Part shown: positions 41,106 through 49,144 of the stretch, piece by piece
How the letters are laid out: every line of letters begins with the position of its first letter
Numbering within the stretch: the stretch's first letter is position 1
Source of the DNA: G965213525 sp965213525
GTDB taxonomy: Bacteria; Actinomycetota; Acidimicrobiia; Acidimicrobiales; Poriferisodalaceae
NCBI GenBank assembly: GCA_965213525.1
Contig: OZ243889.1
Coordinates: 744,001-808,000 of the forward strand
Direction: 5' to 3'
Length of the DNA: 64,000 nucleotides
The notes under the pieces: model-generated
What the model was told of the DNA's origin: nothing
Databases searched by the model: none
What the model saw: only the letters and a program-made list of their open reading frames with translations
Translations under genes and position numbers: made by a program

Positions 41106-42238
41106 CCGTGTCGGTCGGGGCGTCGGGTCAGGGTGGCACGTCGACGGCCCTGTGGGGGTTGATGTCCGCGAGCACCAGCGCCGAGCTGATCTCCGCCCTG
41201 CGCCGGGTGCTCGAGCCCTACGGCGTCGACGGCCTGTTCGTCGTCGACCACTCCGTGTCGCACCTCGTCGCCGTCGACGGGGCCACGACCATCGCCGTCG
41301 ACGACGCCATGCTCGGTCCGCTCTTCGAGCTGTCGCCCTTCGAGTCCGTCGACGGACGGGTGCTGACCCCCCTGGTCGATCTCGAGTTCCCCGTGATGGT
41401 CGCCCGGTCGAGCGACACCGACATCCCCCCCGACATCGCCCGGCTGTGCGGCGAGATCGTGAGCCGGCGCCTCACGACCTTCGACGGGCTCGAGTCCTGC
41501 CGACGCCGATCGCAGGTCTCGCTGGCGGCCAAGCTGCAGTGGGACTTCCTGCCCACCAAGGCCCTCAAGGTCGGGCCGTTCCGGGCGGCCGGCACCCTCG
41601 AACCCGCCCATGACGTGGCCGGCGACGCCTTCGACCTCGGCGCGACGCCCGATGACGAGGCGCTGGCCGCCGCCAGCCTCGATGCCATGGGCCACGGTCT
41701 GGAGGCGGCCCTGTCGGCCTCGGTGGCCCTGGCCGGGCTCCGCAACGCCCGTGAGGACGGGGCGTCGCTGGCCGAGCAGGTGGGGGTCGCCCACCGTGCC
41801 GTGCAGGACCACTGGCACGGTGACCGCTTCGTGACCATGGCCGCCGTCGAGGTCACCCCCGAGTCCATCCGCGTCGTCAACGCCGGTCACGAGCCGCTGC
41901 GCCGGCTGTCGGAGGGACGGGTGCGCCGCCTGTCCATCCCGGCCGCGCCGCCGCTCGGGGTCGCCGGCTCGCACGAGCACACGAGCCACGAGATCGAGCC
42001 GCTCGAGCTCGGCGAGGCGCTCGTGATGCTCTCCGACGGCGTGCCCTCGGCGCGCCCGTCGGGGGGTCAGCGCCTCGGCAGCGACGGCGCCGACGGGCAC
42101 CTGGCGGTCGGTGGCTCGGAGTCCCCCCTGCTGATCGCCCATCGGATGGTGCGCCACGTCGTCCGCCACGCCGCCGGCACCCTCACCGACGATCTCACCG
42201 CCGTCGTCGTGCGTCGTGCGACCGCCCCGGCGTCGTGA
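41102..42238 (+). CDS. SpoIIE/RsbU-type PP2C phosphatase
   Basis: 378 residues. The N-terminal 135 residues are a sensor-like region of unclear family. The PP2C phosphatase domain follows: AHDVAGDAFDLG (metal Asp), LDAMGHGLEAAL, VNAGHEPL, LVMLSDGV and TDDLTAVVVR, all metal-binding positions present. Such phosphatases dephosphorylate STAS anti-anti-sigma proteins under stress. It heads a tightly packed run with the sigma factor, kinase and STAS genes, so its substrate is probably the STAS protein at 43798. Confidence 0.92.
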   Translation: MTVSVGASGQGGTSTALWGLMSASTSAELISALRRVLEPYGVDGLFVVDHSVSHLVAVDGATTIAVDDAMLGPLFELSPFESVDGRVLTPLVDLEFPVMVARSSDTDIPPDIARLCGEIVSRRLTTFDGLESCRRRSQVSLAAKLQWDFLPTKALKVGPFRAAGTLEPAHDVAGDAFDLGATPDDEALAAASLDAMGHGLEAALSASVALAGLRNAREDGASLAEQVGVAHRAVQDHWHGDRFVTMAAVEVTPESIRVVNAGHEPLRRLSEGRVRRLSIPAAPPLGVAGSHEHTSHEIEPLELGEALVMLSDGVPSARPSGGQRLGSDGADGHLAVGGSESPLLIAHRMVRHVVRHAAGTLTDDLTAVVVRRATAPAS

Positions 42239-42600
42239 CCAACGGCGAGGCGCTCGGGCGGCCGCTGCTGTCGGTGCGCTTCACCGCGCCGCCGGCCGGT
42301 GCGGTCGAGCGGGTGACCGGCGCCATGCTCGACGTCGCCGCCGCTCACCAGGGGCGGTCGTTGGACCAGCTGGACCTGTACGAGCTCGCTCTCGGTGAGG
42401 TGCTCGACGCCATCAGGGGAGCGGTCTCCCGGGCATCGATCTGGGTGGCCCCTGAGGTGGTGCTGCGCCTCGACCACGGCGGACCTCAGATGGGTCTCGA
42501 CGACGACGCTGCGGCCATCGTCGCTGCCGCCTTCGACAGCATCATCGCACGTGCGCGCAGCGTGACCCTAAGGTTGGGTCCGACGAAGGAGCTGCCGTGA
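42235..42600 (+). CDS. Degenerate RsbW-like (kinase-fold) protein
   Basis: 121 residues. The layout LSVRFTAPPAGAVERVTGAM, then DLYELALGEVLDAIRGAV mimics the first half of HATPase_c anti-sigma kinases, where the N-box reads E-x-x-x-N-A. Here the Asn is Asp (GEVLDAI), and the downstream ATP-lid glycines are absent. It is likely a non-catalytic decoy or binding partner in the switch. GTG overlaps the phosphatase stop and its own TGA overlaps the sigma factor start. Assignment rests on pattern and context only. Confidence 0.6.
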   Translation: MTNGEALGRPLLSVRFTAPPAGAVERVTGAMLDVAAAHQGRSLDQLDLYELALGEVLDAIRGAVSRASIWVAPEVVLRLDHGGPQMGLDDDAAAIVAAAFDSIIARARSVTLRLGPTKELP

Positions 42601-43310
42601 CCGGTCGCCGCAAGACCCGGACCACACCTGCACGCCGAGCCGCCCGTCAGGCGCCCGGCAACCCGAACGCGACCGAATCGCTCGTCGCTGACAACCTCGA
42701 GCTGGCGACCCGCATCGCCCGCCGGTTCTCCCGCGCCGGCAAGGTCGACGAGGATCTCGTCCAGGTCGCCAGGATGGGCCTGTACCTCGCAGCTCGCCGC
42801 TACGACCCGGCCGCGGGGCCGTTCCGGCCGTTCGCCGCCGCCACCATCTCCGGCGAGTGCAAGAAGCACCTGCGCAACGTGGGCTGGTCAGCCAGGGTGC
42901 CCCGCTCGGTCCAGGAACGGTCCCTCGCCGTCGAACGGGCGGCCGAACGGCTGCAGCAGCGACTGGGGCGCAGCCCGACGCCTGCGGAGGTCGGTGAGGT
43001 GGCCGGCATGTCGGTCGAGGAGGTCCTCGAGGCCCGCCACGCCCGCGAGTCCACCTTCGCCGGGCCGCTGCCCGCTGATGATGAGCCGACCGACCAGACC
43101 GACGGCGACACGTCCCTGGTGCTGGCCGAGGTCCTCGACGGGCTGGAGGCGCGGCACCGCCGCATCCTGCGGCTGCGGTTCCACGACGAGCTGAGCCAGC
43201 GCGAGATCGCTGGACGACTCGGGGTGTCCCAGACCACCGTGCACCGCATGCTGAGCTCGGCCAACGCTGCGGTGCGTGGGGCGCTCGACGACGTCGGCTT
43301 CGAGCGGTGA
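42597..43310 (+). CDS. Sigma-B/F/G-type RNA polymerase sigma factor
   Basis: 237 residues. Region 2 spans about 30-95 (LVADNLELATRIARRFS, DLVQVARMGLYLAARRYDP, FAAATISGECKKHLRN). Region 3 covers VPRSVQERSLAVERAAERL and PTPAEVGEVAGMSVEEVLEA, and region 4 HRRILRLRFHDELSQREIA with GVSQTTVHRMLS. The set of neighbours (phosphatase, kinase, STAS) identifies it as a group 3 stress sigma controlled by partner switching. Four GNNT-N16-GGGTAC sites in this window are candidate targets, including one upstream of its own operon. Confidence 0.95.
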   Translation: MTGRRKTRTTPARRAARQAPGNPNATESLVADNLELATRIARRFSRAGKVDEDLVQVARMGLYLAARRYDPAAGPFRPFAAATISGECKKHLRNVGWSARVPRSVQERSLAVERAAERLQQRLGRSPTPAEVGEVAGMSVEEVLEARHARESTFAGPLPADDEPTDQTDGDTSLVLAEVLDGLEARHRRILRLRFHDELSQREIAGRLGVSQTTVHRMLSSANAAVRGALDDVGFER

Positions 43311-43768
43311 GCGCGTCGTCGGCCCCCTGTGAGGCGGTGGCCACCATCGAGATGGCACCCGAGGTCGGAGCCGTGCCGATGCTGCGCACGGTGCTGCGCC
43401 GCCTCCTGCCCGCCACCGACCCCGAGGAGGCGAGCCTGTACTACGGGGCGGTCACCGAGGTGGTCATCAACGCCGTCCGGGCGCACCAGGTCGACGAGGT
43501 GGCCGATCCCATCGCCGTCGACGTCTGCCTCGGCGAGCGTCCCGATCTGACCGTCACCGATGGCGGTCGTGGCCTCGATCCGGGCGCGCCGACGCCCACC
43601 GCCGACTTCGAGGGCACAGGTCAGGGTCTGCGCATCGTGCGGGCTGTCTGTGAGGGCGTCGAGATCGACAGCGACGAGCACGGCACCCGGGTGCGCCTGC
43701 CCTTCCCGGTCGACGGCGGCGCAGCGCCGCCCCGAGACCACCGGGGCGCCGGGGGCGAGCGTGGCTGA
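43307..43768 (+). CDS. RsbW-type anti-sigma serine kinase
   Basis: 153 residues, HATPase_c_2 fold. N-box TEVVINAVRAHQ with the essential Asn, G1 box VTDGGRGLDPG and G2 region GTGQGLRIVRAV are intact, in contrast to the degenerate protein two genes upstream. It should bind the sigma factor when the STAS protein is phosphorylated and phosphorylate that protein itself. GTG start overlaps the sigma stop. A Gly/Arg-rich tail of about 20 residues follows the fold. Confidence 0.9.
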   Translation: MSASSAPCEAVATIEMAPEVGAVPMLRTVLRRLLPATDPEEASLYYGAVTEVVINAVRAHQVDEVADPIAVDVCLGERPDLTVTDGGRGLDPGAPTPTADFEGTGQGLRIVRAVCEGVEIDSDEHGTRVRLPFPVDGGAAPPRDHRGAGGERG

Positions 43769-43797
43769 GCCGACGGGTCAGATCTGGCGGGGGTCCG

Positions 43798-44145
43798 TTG
43801 GCTGACGCCGAGACCCAGTTCGACGTCCACCACGACATCGGCGACGGCGGGATCGTGCTGACCGTGGTCGGAGAGTTCGATGCCAGCTGCGTCGGCTACT
43901 TCGAGGGGCGGGTCAACGAGACCCTGCAGGCGGCGCCGGACGGGGCCGCCAAGCGCCTGTCGGTCGACGTCGGGCCGACGGACCTGCTCGACTCGGCGGC
44001 CATCGGCTCGCTGCTGCGCCTGCACCGCGACCGGGAAGCGGCCGGCGGCGAGATGACGGTGCGGATCAGCCGCCCGTTCCAGCGCACCCTGTTCGAGGTC
44101 ACCGGGGTCGGCTACCTGTTGAGCGAGGACGGCGTCGGCCCCTGA
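43798..44145 (+). CDS. STAS-domain anti-anti-sigma factor
   Basis: 115 residues, STAS fold. VVGEFDASCVGYFEGRV is the N-terminal strand-helix, and VGPTDLLDSAAIGSLLRLH contains the phosphorylatable Ser in the conserved D-S-x-x-x-G context. TTG start at 43798 with GGCGGGGG upstream. It completes the switch: phosphatase restores it, RsbW inactivates it. The GT gene follows after 18 nt on the same strand. Confidence 0.9.
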   Translation: MADAETQFDVHHDIGDGGIVLTVVGEFDASCVGYFEGRVNETLQAAPDGAAKRLSVDVGPTDLLDSAAIGSLLRLHRDREAAGGEMTVRISRPFQRTLFEVTGVGYLLSEDGVGP

Positions 44146-44163
44146 TCGCGGCGCAGCTCACCC

Positions 44164-45264
44164 TTGATCGGCTTCTACGTCCACCACCACGGCCTGGGCC
44201 ACCTGCGGCGTGCTGCGGCGATCACCGCCCACCTGCCCGACGGGTGTGCGGTGCTGACGAGCCACGCTGACGCCACCCGGGTGTTGCCCGGCCACGTCGA
44301 GCTGATCGAGCTGCCCCCTGACCACCTGCCGGGTGGCGACGGACCCGAGGGGGGCATCGCCGCAGACGCCACCGCCGGTGGGGCCTTGCACTGGGCGCCG
44401 CTCGGGGGGCCGCTCGCCAAGGCGAGGACCAGTGCGCTCGTGGGATGGCTGTCGCGGCCCGAGGCGCGCCTGGTCGTGTGCGACGTCTCGGTCGAGGTGG
44501 CGGTGCAGGCCAGGCTGTGCGGAGTGCGGACGGTCGTGGTCCGCAGCCACGGCGACCGCACCGACGACGCCCACCGCCTCCAACACCGCCTCACCACCGC
44601 AGCGCTCGCCCCCTACCCACCCGAGCTGGAGCCCGAGGACACCCCCGCCGGGTTGTTGCGCCAGACCTTCCACGCAGGGTTCTGCACCCGGGACGCCCCG
44701 TCGGTGGGGCGGCCGGCGCCGCAGCGGCGGGGTGACCGACGACAGCTGCTCATCGCCCTCGGTGCCGGGGGCACCAGCTTCGACCCGCGCGATCTGCCGG
44801 CGATCGCCAGCGCCCTCGACGGGTGGATGGTCACCCTCGCCGGTCGCGACGGCCCGAGCGATCCCAGTCGAGGCTTCCACAGCGTCGGATGGGTCGATGA
44901 CCTCCAGGGCCGGCTGGTCGAGGCCGACGTGGTCGTCGGCCACGCCGGGGCCAACCTGGTCGCCGAGACCGCCATGGCGGGCACACCCATGGTCTGTGTG
45001 GCCGAGGAGCGGCCGTTCGCCGAGCAGGTCCGACGTGCCCGTCGCCTCGACCAGCTCGGTGCCGCGGTGAGCACCACGGGCTGGCCCGCACCGGGGGAGT
45101 GGCCCGAGCTGGTCCGACGAGCGGTCGATCTCGGCGGTGATCGGCTCCATGCGCTGGGTGCTCCCGGCGGGGCCCGTCGTGGCGCCGGGTGGTTGGCTGC
45201 CCTCGAGCGGTCCTCGGTCATCCGGTGGTCTCGCGACCAGCGCGTCGTCGCCTCCGGTGGGTGA
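44164..45264 (+). CDS. GT-B glycosyltransferase related to MurG/GT28
   Basis: 366 residues. The N-terminal GFYVHHHGLGHLRRAAAI resembles the GxGGH-like acceptor loop of MurG-type enzymes. The C-terminal half has LIALGAGGTSFD, VGWVDDLQGRLVEADVVVGHAGANLVAETAMAG broken by the conserved HAGAN/G pattern, and PMVCVAEERPFAEQ, the UDP-sugar binding region. TTG start 18 nt after the STAS gene suggests it is read from the sigma operon. Sugar and acceptor unknown. Confidence 0.82.
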   Translation: MIGFYVHHHGLGHLRRAAAITAHLPDGCAVLTSHADATRVLPGHVELIELPPDHLPGGDGPEGGIAADATAGGALHWAPLGGPLAKARTSALVGWLSRPEARLVVCDVSVEVAVQARLCGVRTVVVRSHGDRTDDAHRLQHRLTTAALAPYPPELEPEDTPAGLLRQTFHAGFCTRDAPSVGRPAPQRRGDRRQLLIALGAGGTSFDPRDLPAIASALDGWMVTLAGRDGPSDPSRGFHSVGWVDDLQGRLVEADVVVGHAGANLVAETAMAGTPMVCVAEERPFAEQVRRARRLDQLGAAVSTTGWPAPGEWPELVRRAVDLGGDRLHALGAPGGARRGAGWLAALERSSVIRWSRDQRVVASGG

Positions 45265-45268
45265 GCGG

Positions 45269-46153
45269 ATGCAGACGTCGCCGCGCCCGGTCTCGGTGGT
45301 GACCATCGTCAAGGACCGTGCGGACCGCCTCGCCCACCTGTGCTGGGGGTTGGCGGGCTGTGACCCGCCGGCCGGTGAGCTGGTCGTGATCGACATGGGC
45401 TCTGCTGATCCCGATGCGCACCGGGCCGCCGCCCGTCTGGAGTCCGGGCGATGGGGGCCGACCCAGATCTGCCACCTCGACGTGCGCGCCGAGGCCGGCG
45501 GGGGCCTGCCGCTGGCTGGCGCTCGCAACCTCGGGGTGCGTGCCGCGTCGAACGATCGGGTCGTCCTCCTCGACGTCGATTGCATCCCAGCGCCCGATCT
45601 CATCGGCGCCTACGACGCGGCGATCAGCCGGGGCGGGCTGTGCAACGGCCCCGTCAGGTACCTGCGCGCCGGCTGGGACGAGCCCACCGCTGCGACCGAG
45701 GTCGGTGATCTGTGGGCCCGCAGCGACCCCCATCCCGTCCGGCCCTTCGACCACGCCGGGGAGATCGTCGATGACCGACACGAGCTCTGCTGGTCGCTCA
45801 GCATCGGGCTCGACCGCGCCACGTTCCAGCGAGTCGGTGGCTTCGACGACGCCTACCGCGGCTACGGCGCAGAGGACACCGACTTCGGCATGCGATGCCG
45901 GGCGGCGGGGGTGGCGATGCGTTGGATGTCAGTCGGAACTGCGTTCCACCAGTGGCACGCCAGCCCGAGCCCACCGGTGCACCACCTCGAGGCGATCGTG
46001 GCCAACGCCCGGAGGTTCCACGAGCGGTGGGGCCGGTGGCCGATGGAGGGCTGGCTAGCCGACTTCGTCGACCGGGGCCTGGTCACGTGGAGCGCCGAAG
46101 CGCTCGCGCTGGTCGAGCCGGCCCCGCCGCCCGGCGAGGCGCCCGGGAGCTGA
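45269..46153 (+). CDS. Family 2 glycosyltransferase
   Basis: 294 residues. SVVTIVKDRADRLAHL, VIDMGSADPD and RVVLLDVDCIPAPDLI (metal motif) make the GT-A core. ELCWSLSIGLDRATFQRVGGFDD plus YRGYGAEDTDFGMRC is typical of galactosyl/mannosyltransferase-like acceptor regions with the ED catalytic base. Ends in a Pro-rich tail. ATG 45269 preferred; GTG 45257 is possible. Its 3' end overlaps the opposite-strand GT4 by 99 bp. Upstream neighbour ends 4 bp before. Confidence 0.85.
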   Translation: MQTSPRPVSVVTIVKDRADRLAHLCWGLAGCDPPAGELVVIDMGSADPDAHRAAARLESGRWGPTQICHLDVRAEAGGGLPLAGARNLGVRAASNDRVVLLDVDCIPAPDLIGAYDAAISRGGLCNGPVRYLRAGWDEPTAATEVGDLWARSDPHPVRPFDHAGEIVDDRHELCWSLSIGLDRATFQRVGGFDDAYRGYGAEDTDFGMRCRAAGVAMRWMSVGTAFHQWHASPSPPVHHLEAIVANARRFHERWGRWPMEGWLADFVDRGLVTWSAEALALVEPAPPPGEAPGS

Positions 46154-47284
46154 CCGGCGCAGCCCAGCGTGCCCCGTCGGAGCGGGGCGCAGGGCACTGC
46201 GGTAGATCTGCTCGTAGCGGTCGGCCATGGCCGCCACCGAGCACCGGCGCAACGCCACCTGCCGGCAACGGCGCCGGGACCTCGTCACCGCACGGTCGAT
46301 CGCCGCGGCGAGACCGCGAACATCATCGGGCGGCGCCAGTGCCCCGGTCGTGTCGTCGATGAGCTCGCCGACCGCTCCCCGGTCGAACGCCGCCACCGGC
46401 GTCCCGGTGGCCAGCGCCTCGGCGACGGTCAGGCCGTAGGGCTCGTCCCATCGCGGCGTGGCCAGGGCCACCGCGGCCGAGGCCACCACCTCGCTGAGGG
46501 CCTCGGCGTCGAGGTGGCCGAGGTAGCGGGCGTCAGGACCCAGCCGGCGGGCCACCTCACGATCGAAGTAGGTCCGGTCGTGGATCGGCCCGGCCAACAG
46601 CAGCCGTCGGCCTGCCAGGCGGGCGGCGTCGATGGCGAGGTGGGGGCCCTTCTCGGGCACCAGGCGCCCGGTCCACACGGCGTGGTCGTCGCCGCCGCCC
46701 CGGGGGCGCCAGAGCTCGGTGTCGACCCCGTTGGGCACGACCACGTCGACCAGGGGTCCCCAGGCGGCGGCGTTGGTCGCTGACACCGATGCCACCACGT
46801 CAGCGGGACGCGCCCGGCAGGCGAAGGCGCTCTCCAACCACGGGGTGGGGGGGCTGTGGAGGGTGTGGACCATCGGCACCGGCGTCTCGAACACCGGCGG
46901 CAGGTAGTGCAGCGAGTGGTTGTGCAGCACGTCGAAGCGGGCGTGGCGAAGGTGGACCCCGAGCCGCAGGTAGGCGTCGTGTTCGACCATGAACCGCTCG
47001 GCCGGCATCGACACGTCGGCACGGGCATCTGGGCTGGGTTCGAAGAGGCGGGTGACGAGGGGCTCCACGGCCACCGCACCGAGCGAGCCGGGCTGACCGT
47101 GGCCGGCGAACACCGTGACGCAGTGACCCACGCGGGCCAGCTGGGCGGCCAGGCAGGCCGTCATCGATTCAAGCCCTCCGGCGTGGGGTTCAGCGATGCC
47201 GAACCGGGGACCGCCGATGAGCCCGACGCGCAACCGGTCACCGATCGTCGCCGGGCCGCCGTCACGGCGCACTGTCGAGCTCAC
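46055..47284 (-). CDS. GT4-type glycosyltransferase
   Basis: 409 residues. VGLIGGPRFGIAEPHAGGLESM is the acceptor-side GGxE-like loop. The C-terminal GT4 domain has VVPNGVDTELWRP, AVWTGRLVPEKGPHLAIDAA and ATPRWDEPYGLTVAEALATG with the family's E-x7-E pair in EPYGLTVAE. GTG at 47284 has GAGAGGACCAG upstream and a GGAT-N16-GGGTAC element further up, so a stress-type promoter is likely. The last 33 codons are antisense to the GT2 gene. Divergent from the LEA-like gene. Confidence 0.88.
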   Translation of the reverse strand: MSSTVRRDGGPATIGDRLRVGLIGGPRFGIAEPHAGGLESMTACLAAQLARVGHCVTVFAGHGQPGSLGAVAVEPLVTRLFEPSPDARADVSMPAERFMVEHDAYLRLGVHLRHARFDVLHNHSLHYLPPVFETPVPMVHTLHSPPTPWLESAFACRARPADVVASVSATNAAAWGPLVDVVVPNGVDTELWRPRGGGDDHAVWTGRLVPEKGPHLAIDAARLAGRRLLLAGPIHDRTYFDREVARRLGPDARYLGHLDAEALSEVVASAAVALATPRWDEPYGLTVAEALATGTPVAAFDRGAVGELIDDTTGALAPPDDVRGLAAAIDRAVTRSRRRCRQVALRRCSVAAMADRYEQIYRSALRPAPTGHAGLRRSAPGRLAGRRGRLDQRERFGAPRDQAPVDEVG

Positions 47285-47322
47285 CTGGTCCTCTCGGTCG
47301 TGCGACGCCGCGCCGGCTCGGA

Positions 47323-47348
47323 GTACCCGTCGCGCCCCGCGGTGATCC
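47323..47348 (-). promoter_or_regulatory. Candidate sigma-B-type promoter of the GT4 gene
   Basis: Minus strand: GGAT at 47348-47345, 16 nt spacer, GGGTAC at 47328-47323. The transcript start would fall about 32 nt before the GTG at 47284. It points away from the divergent site at 47367. Confidence 0.5.
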
Positions 47349-47366
47349 GGTGTCACCGCCGTCGAT

Positions 47367-47392
47367 GACTCATCACGCACATGAGTGGGTAC
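47367..47392 (+). promoter_or_regulatory. Candidate sigma-B-type promoter of the envelope-stress operon
   Basis: GACT at 47367-47370, 16 nt spacer, GGGTAC at 47387-47392. The spacer contains a perfect 6-bp inverted repeat, ACTCAT and ATGAGT seven bases apart (47368-47386), possibly an operator. AGGGAG and the ATG at 47431 follow. Confidence 0.55.
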
Positions 47393-47430
47393 GGACCCTC
47401 GGACGTTAGACGCCTCAGGGAGAAGCCAGG

Positions 47431-48087
47431 ATGCCCGCACCGGGACCCAAGGGATCATCAGGCGGCGGCGACGCCAAGGAGGTCGCGAAGGAACGCGCCT
47501 CTGACGTCGGTGCCTCAGCGAAGGAACAGGCCGGCGAGCTCGGCGACGAAGCCCGCCGCCAGGCCGGCGAGCTCGCCGGCCGCGCCAAGTCCGCCACCAA
47601 GCAGCAGGTCGAGCAACAGGGCGACCAGCTCGCCTCGTTGGCAGAGTCTGCGGCGTCCGAGCTGCGCTCGATGGCCAAGGCGGCATCTGATGACAGCTTC
47701 ATCGGCACCCTCGTCGGCGAGGCCGCCGAGCGCATCGACTCGGTGGCTGGTCGGTACCGCAGCGGAGGCCTCGAGGGGGTGGGCGACGATCTCCGTCGGT
47801 TCGCCCGCCGCAGCCCGGCCAGCTTCCTCGGTTCGACGTTCGTCGCCGGCGTCCTCGCCGGCCGAGTCGTCCGCAACGCCGACAACGAGCGGCTGAAGCG
47901 GGCCGTGGCGCCGGGCAGCGACCCCGACGACGCCCCGACCGCGTCGTCGTCATCACCTGCCCCGGCACGCGAGCCGGCGCCCTCTGGAGCGACGCCGTCG
48001 GGACGCCGCCCGACCACGACGCCGGCGCCGACCGGCACCCTGCCCCCGCCTGACCCCTCGAGGCCCACCGGCAAGGTGCGGCCATGA
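47431..48087 (+). CDS. LEA/apolipoprotein-like stress protein
   Basis: 218 residues. The first 75 residues are Ala/Lys/Glu/Gln heptad-like repeats (AKEVAKERA, AKEQAGELGDEARRQAGELA, AKSATKQQVEQQG) forming a long amphipathic helix, as in LEA-type and phasin-like proteins. A short hydrophobic stretch SFLGSTFVAGVLAGRVV (about 130-146) may touch the membrane, and the C-terminal 70 residues are Pro/Ser/Thr rich and disordered. ATG with AGGGAGAAGCC upstream. First gene after the sigma-B-type promoter; overlaps the next by ATGA. Confidence 0.75.
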   Translation: MPAPGPKGSSGGGDAKEVAKERASDVGASAKEQAGELGDEARRQAGELAGRAKSATKQQVEQQGDQLASLAESAASELRSMAKAASDDSFIGTLVGEAAERIDSVAGRYRSGGLEGVGDDLRRFARRSPASFLGSTFVAGVLAGRVVRNADNERLKRAVAPGSDPDDAPTASSSSPAPAREPAPSGATPSGRRPTTTPAPTGTLPPPDPSRPTGKVRP

Positions 48088-48497
48088 GCGGAGCGATGTC
48101 AGAGTCCTCTCGCCAAGACCCCGAACCGTCGCTGGGCGACCTCATCGGCGATCTCACCACGCAGTTCAGCGATCTCGTGGGGTCACACATCAACCTGGCC
48201 AAGGCCGAGATCGCCAGCGAGGTGCGCCAGGCTGGCAAGGGCGCCGGGCTGCTCGGCGGCGGTGCCTTCGCCGCCCTCCTCGCCGTGCTCATGCTCTCGA
48301 TGGCCGCGGCCTGGGGCCTCGCCGAGCTCATCGAACCCGGCTGGGCCTTCCTGATCGTCGGACTGCTGTGGGCAGCGGTGGCCGCCGCGCTCGCCCTGGC
48401 GGGACGCAACAAGTTGGAGGACGTCGACCCGGCGCCTCACCGAACCATGGACGAGCTCAAGGAGGATCAGCAGTGGCTCAAGAACCCGACCAGCTGA
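48084..48497 (+). CDS. Phage-holin-III-family membrane protein (DUF1469-like)
   Basis: 137 residues. A short amphipathic N-terminus (SLGDLIGDLTTQFSDLVGSHI NLAKAEIA) precedes two membrane helices, FAALLAVLMLSMAAAWGLA and WAFLIVGLLWAAVAAALAL, the layout of the actinobacterial holin superfamily III used as chromosomal membrane-stress proteins rather than lysis proteins. It usually travels with DUF3618 proteins, as here. ATG overlaps the previous stop. Confidence 0.85.
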   Translation: MSGAMSESSRQDPEPSLGDLIGDLTTQFSDLVGSHINLAKAEIASEVRQAGKGAGLLGGGAFAALLAVLMLSMAAAWGLAELIEPGWAFLIVGLLWAAVAAALALAGRNKLEDVDPAPHRTMDELKEDQQWLKNPTS

Positions 48498-49123
48498 CCG
48501 AGGACATCGAACGTCGTCGCCGGGAGATCTCCCGCACCGTCGACCAGATCGAGGACCGGGTCAGTCCGAGCCGGGCTCTGGCCCGGCGACGTGACGGGCT
48601 CCGCCGCCGCTTCACCGACCTGCGAGATCAGATCGTCGGCAACGACGACGACGAGTACCCGGTCTACGGCCGAGACCGGCTCAACGACCCCTACGACCCG
48701 TACCGGTTCCCCCCGGGCGCCGCTGCCACCGATGACGACGAGTCGCTCGGTGACCGTGCTCGGCAGGCGGGCGGACGCGCTCGCGACGCCCTCGACCAAG
48801 CCCCCGATCCCCGAGACGCCGCTCGCCGACGCACCCAGGGCAGCCCGGTCGCTGCCGGTGTCTTGAGCTTCGGCGTCGGGCTCCTGATCGGCGGCGTCCT
48901 CCCCTCCTCGCGCACCGAGCAGCGGGCGGTCGGACGCGTCCAGCCCGAGCTCGAGTCCGCGGCCCAGGAGGTCGCAGGGGCGGGTCAGGATGTGGCCGGT
49001 ACCTTGAAGGAAGATGCCCAGGGTCGCGCTGAGGACCTGAAGGACCAGGCCTCGGGTTCCGCCAAGTCGGTGAAGGATGACGCCACGTCGGCAGGCCAAC
49101 AGGTCAAGGACTCCGCCACGTAG
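48473..49123 (+). CDS. DUF3618-family protein with membrane helix and LEA-like tail
   Basis: 216 residues. N-terminal DUF3618 block EDIERRRREISRTVDQIEDR, an Asp/Tyr-rich loop (DPYDPYRFPPG), a membrane helix AAGVLSFGVGLLIGGVLPSS (about 125-145), and a 70-residue LEA-like tail with repeated EDLKDQASG/VKDDATS motifs. GTG at 48473 chosen for the ideal AAGGAGG six to seven bases upstream, which lies inside the holin-like gene's 3' end; the genes overlap by 25 bp. Confidence 0.85.
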   Translation: MAQEPDQLTEDIERRRREISRTVDQIEDRVSPSRALARRRDGLRRRFTDLRDQIVGNDDDEYPVYGRDRLNDPYDPYRFPPGAAATDDDESLGDRARQAGGRARDALDQAPDPRDAARRRTQGSPVAAGVLSFGVGLLIGGVLPSSRTEQRAVGRVQPELESAAQEVAGAGQDVAGTLKEDAQGRAEDLKDQASGSAKSVKDDATSAGQQVKDSAT

Positions 49124-49144
49124 CACGTCTGAGGGTCGAGACGG

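Noticed and set aside
48084..48497. Prophage remnant (holin)
   Set aside because: No other phage genes; this holin-like family occurs widely as a chromosomal stress membrane protein beside DUF3618.
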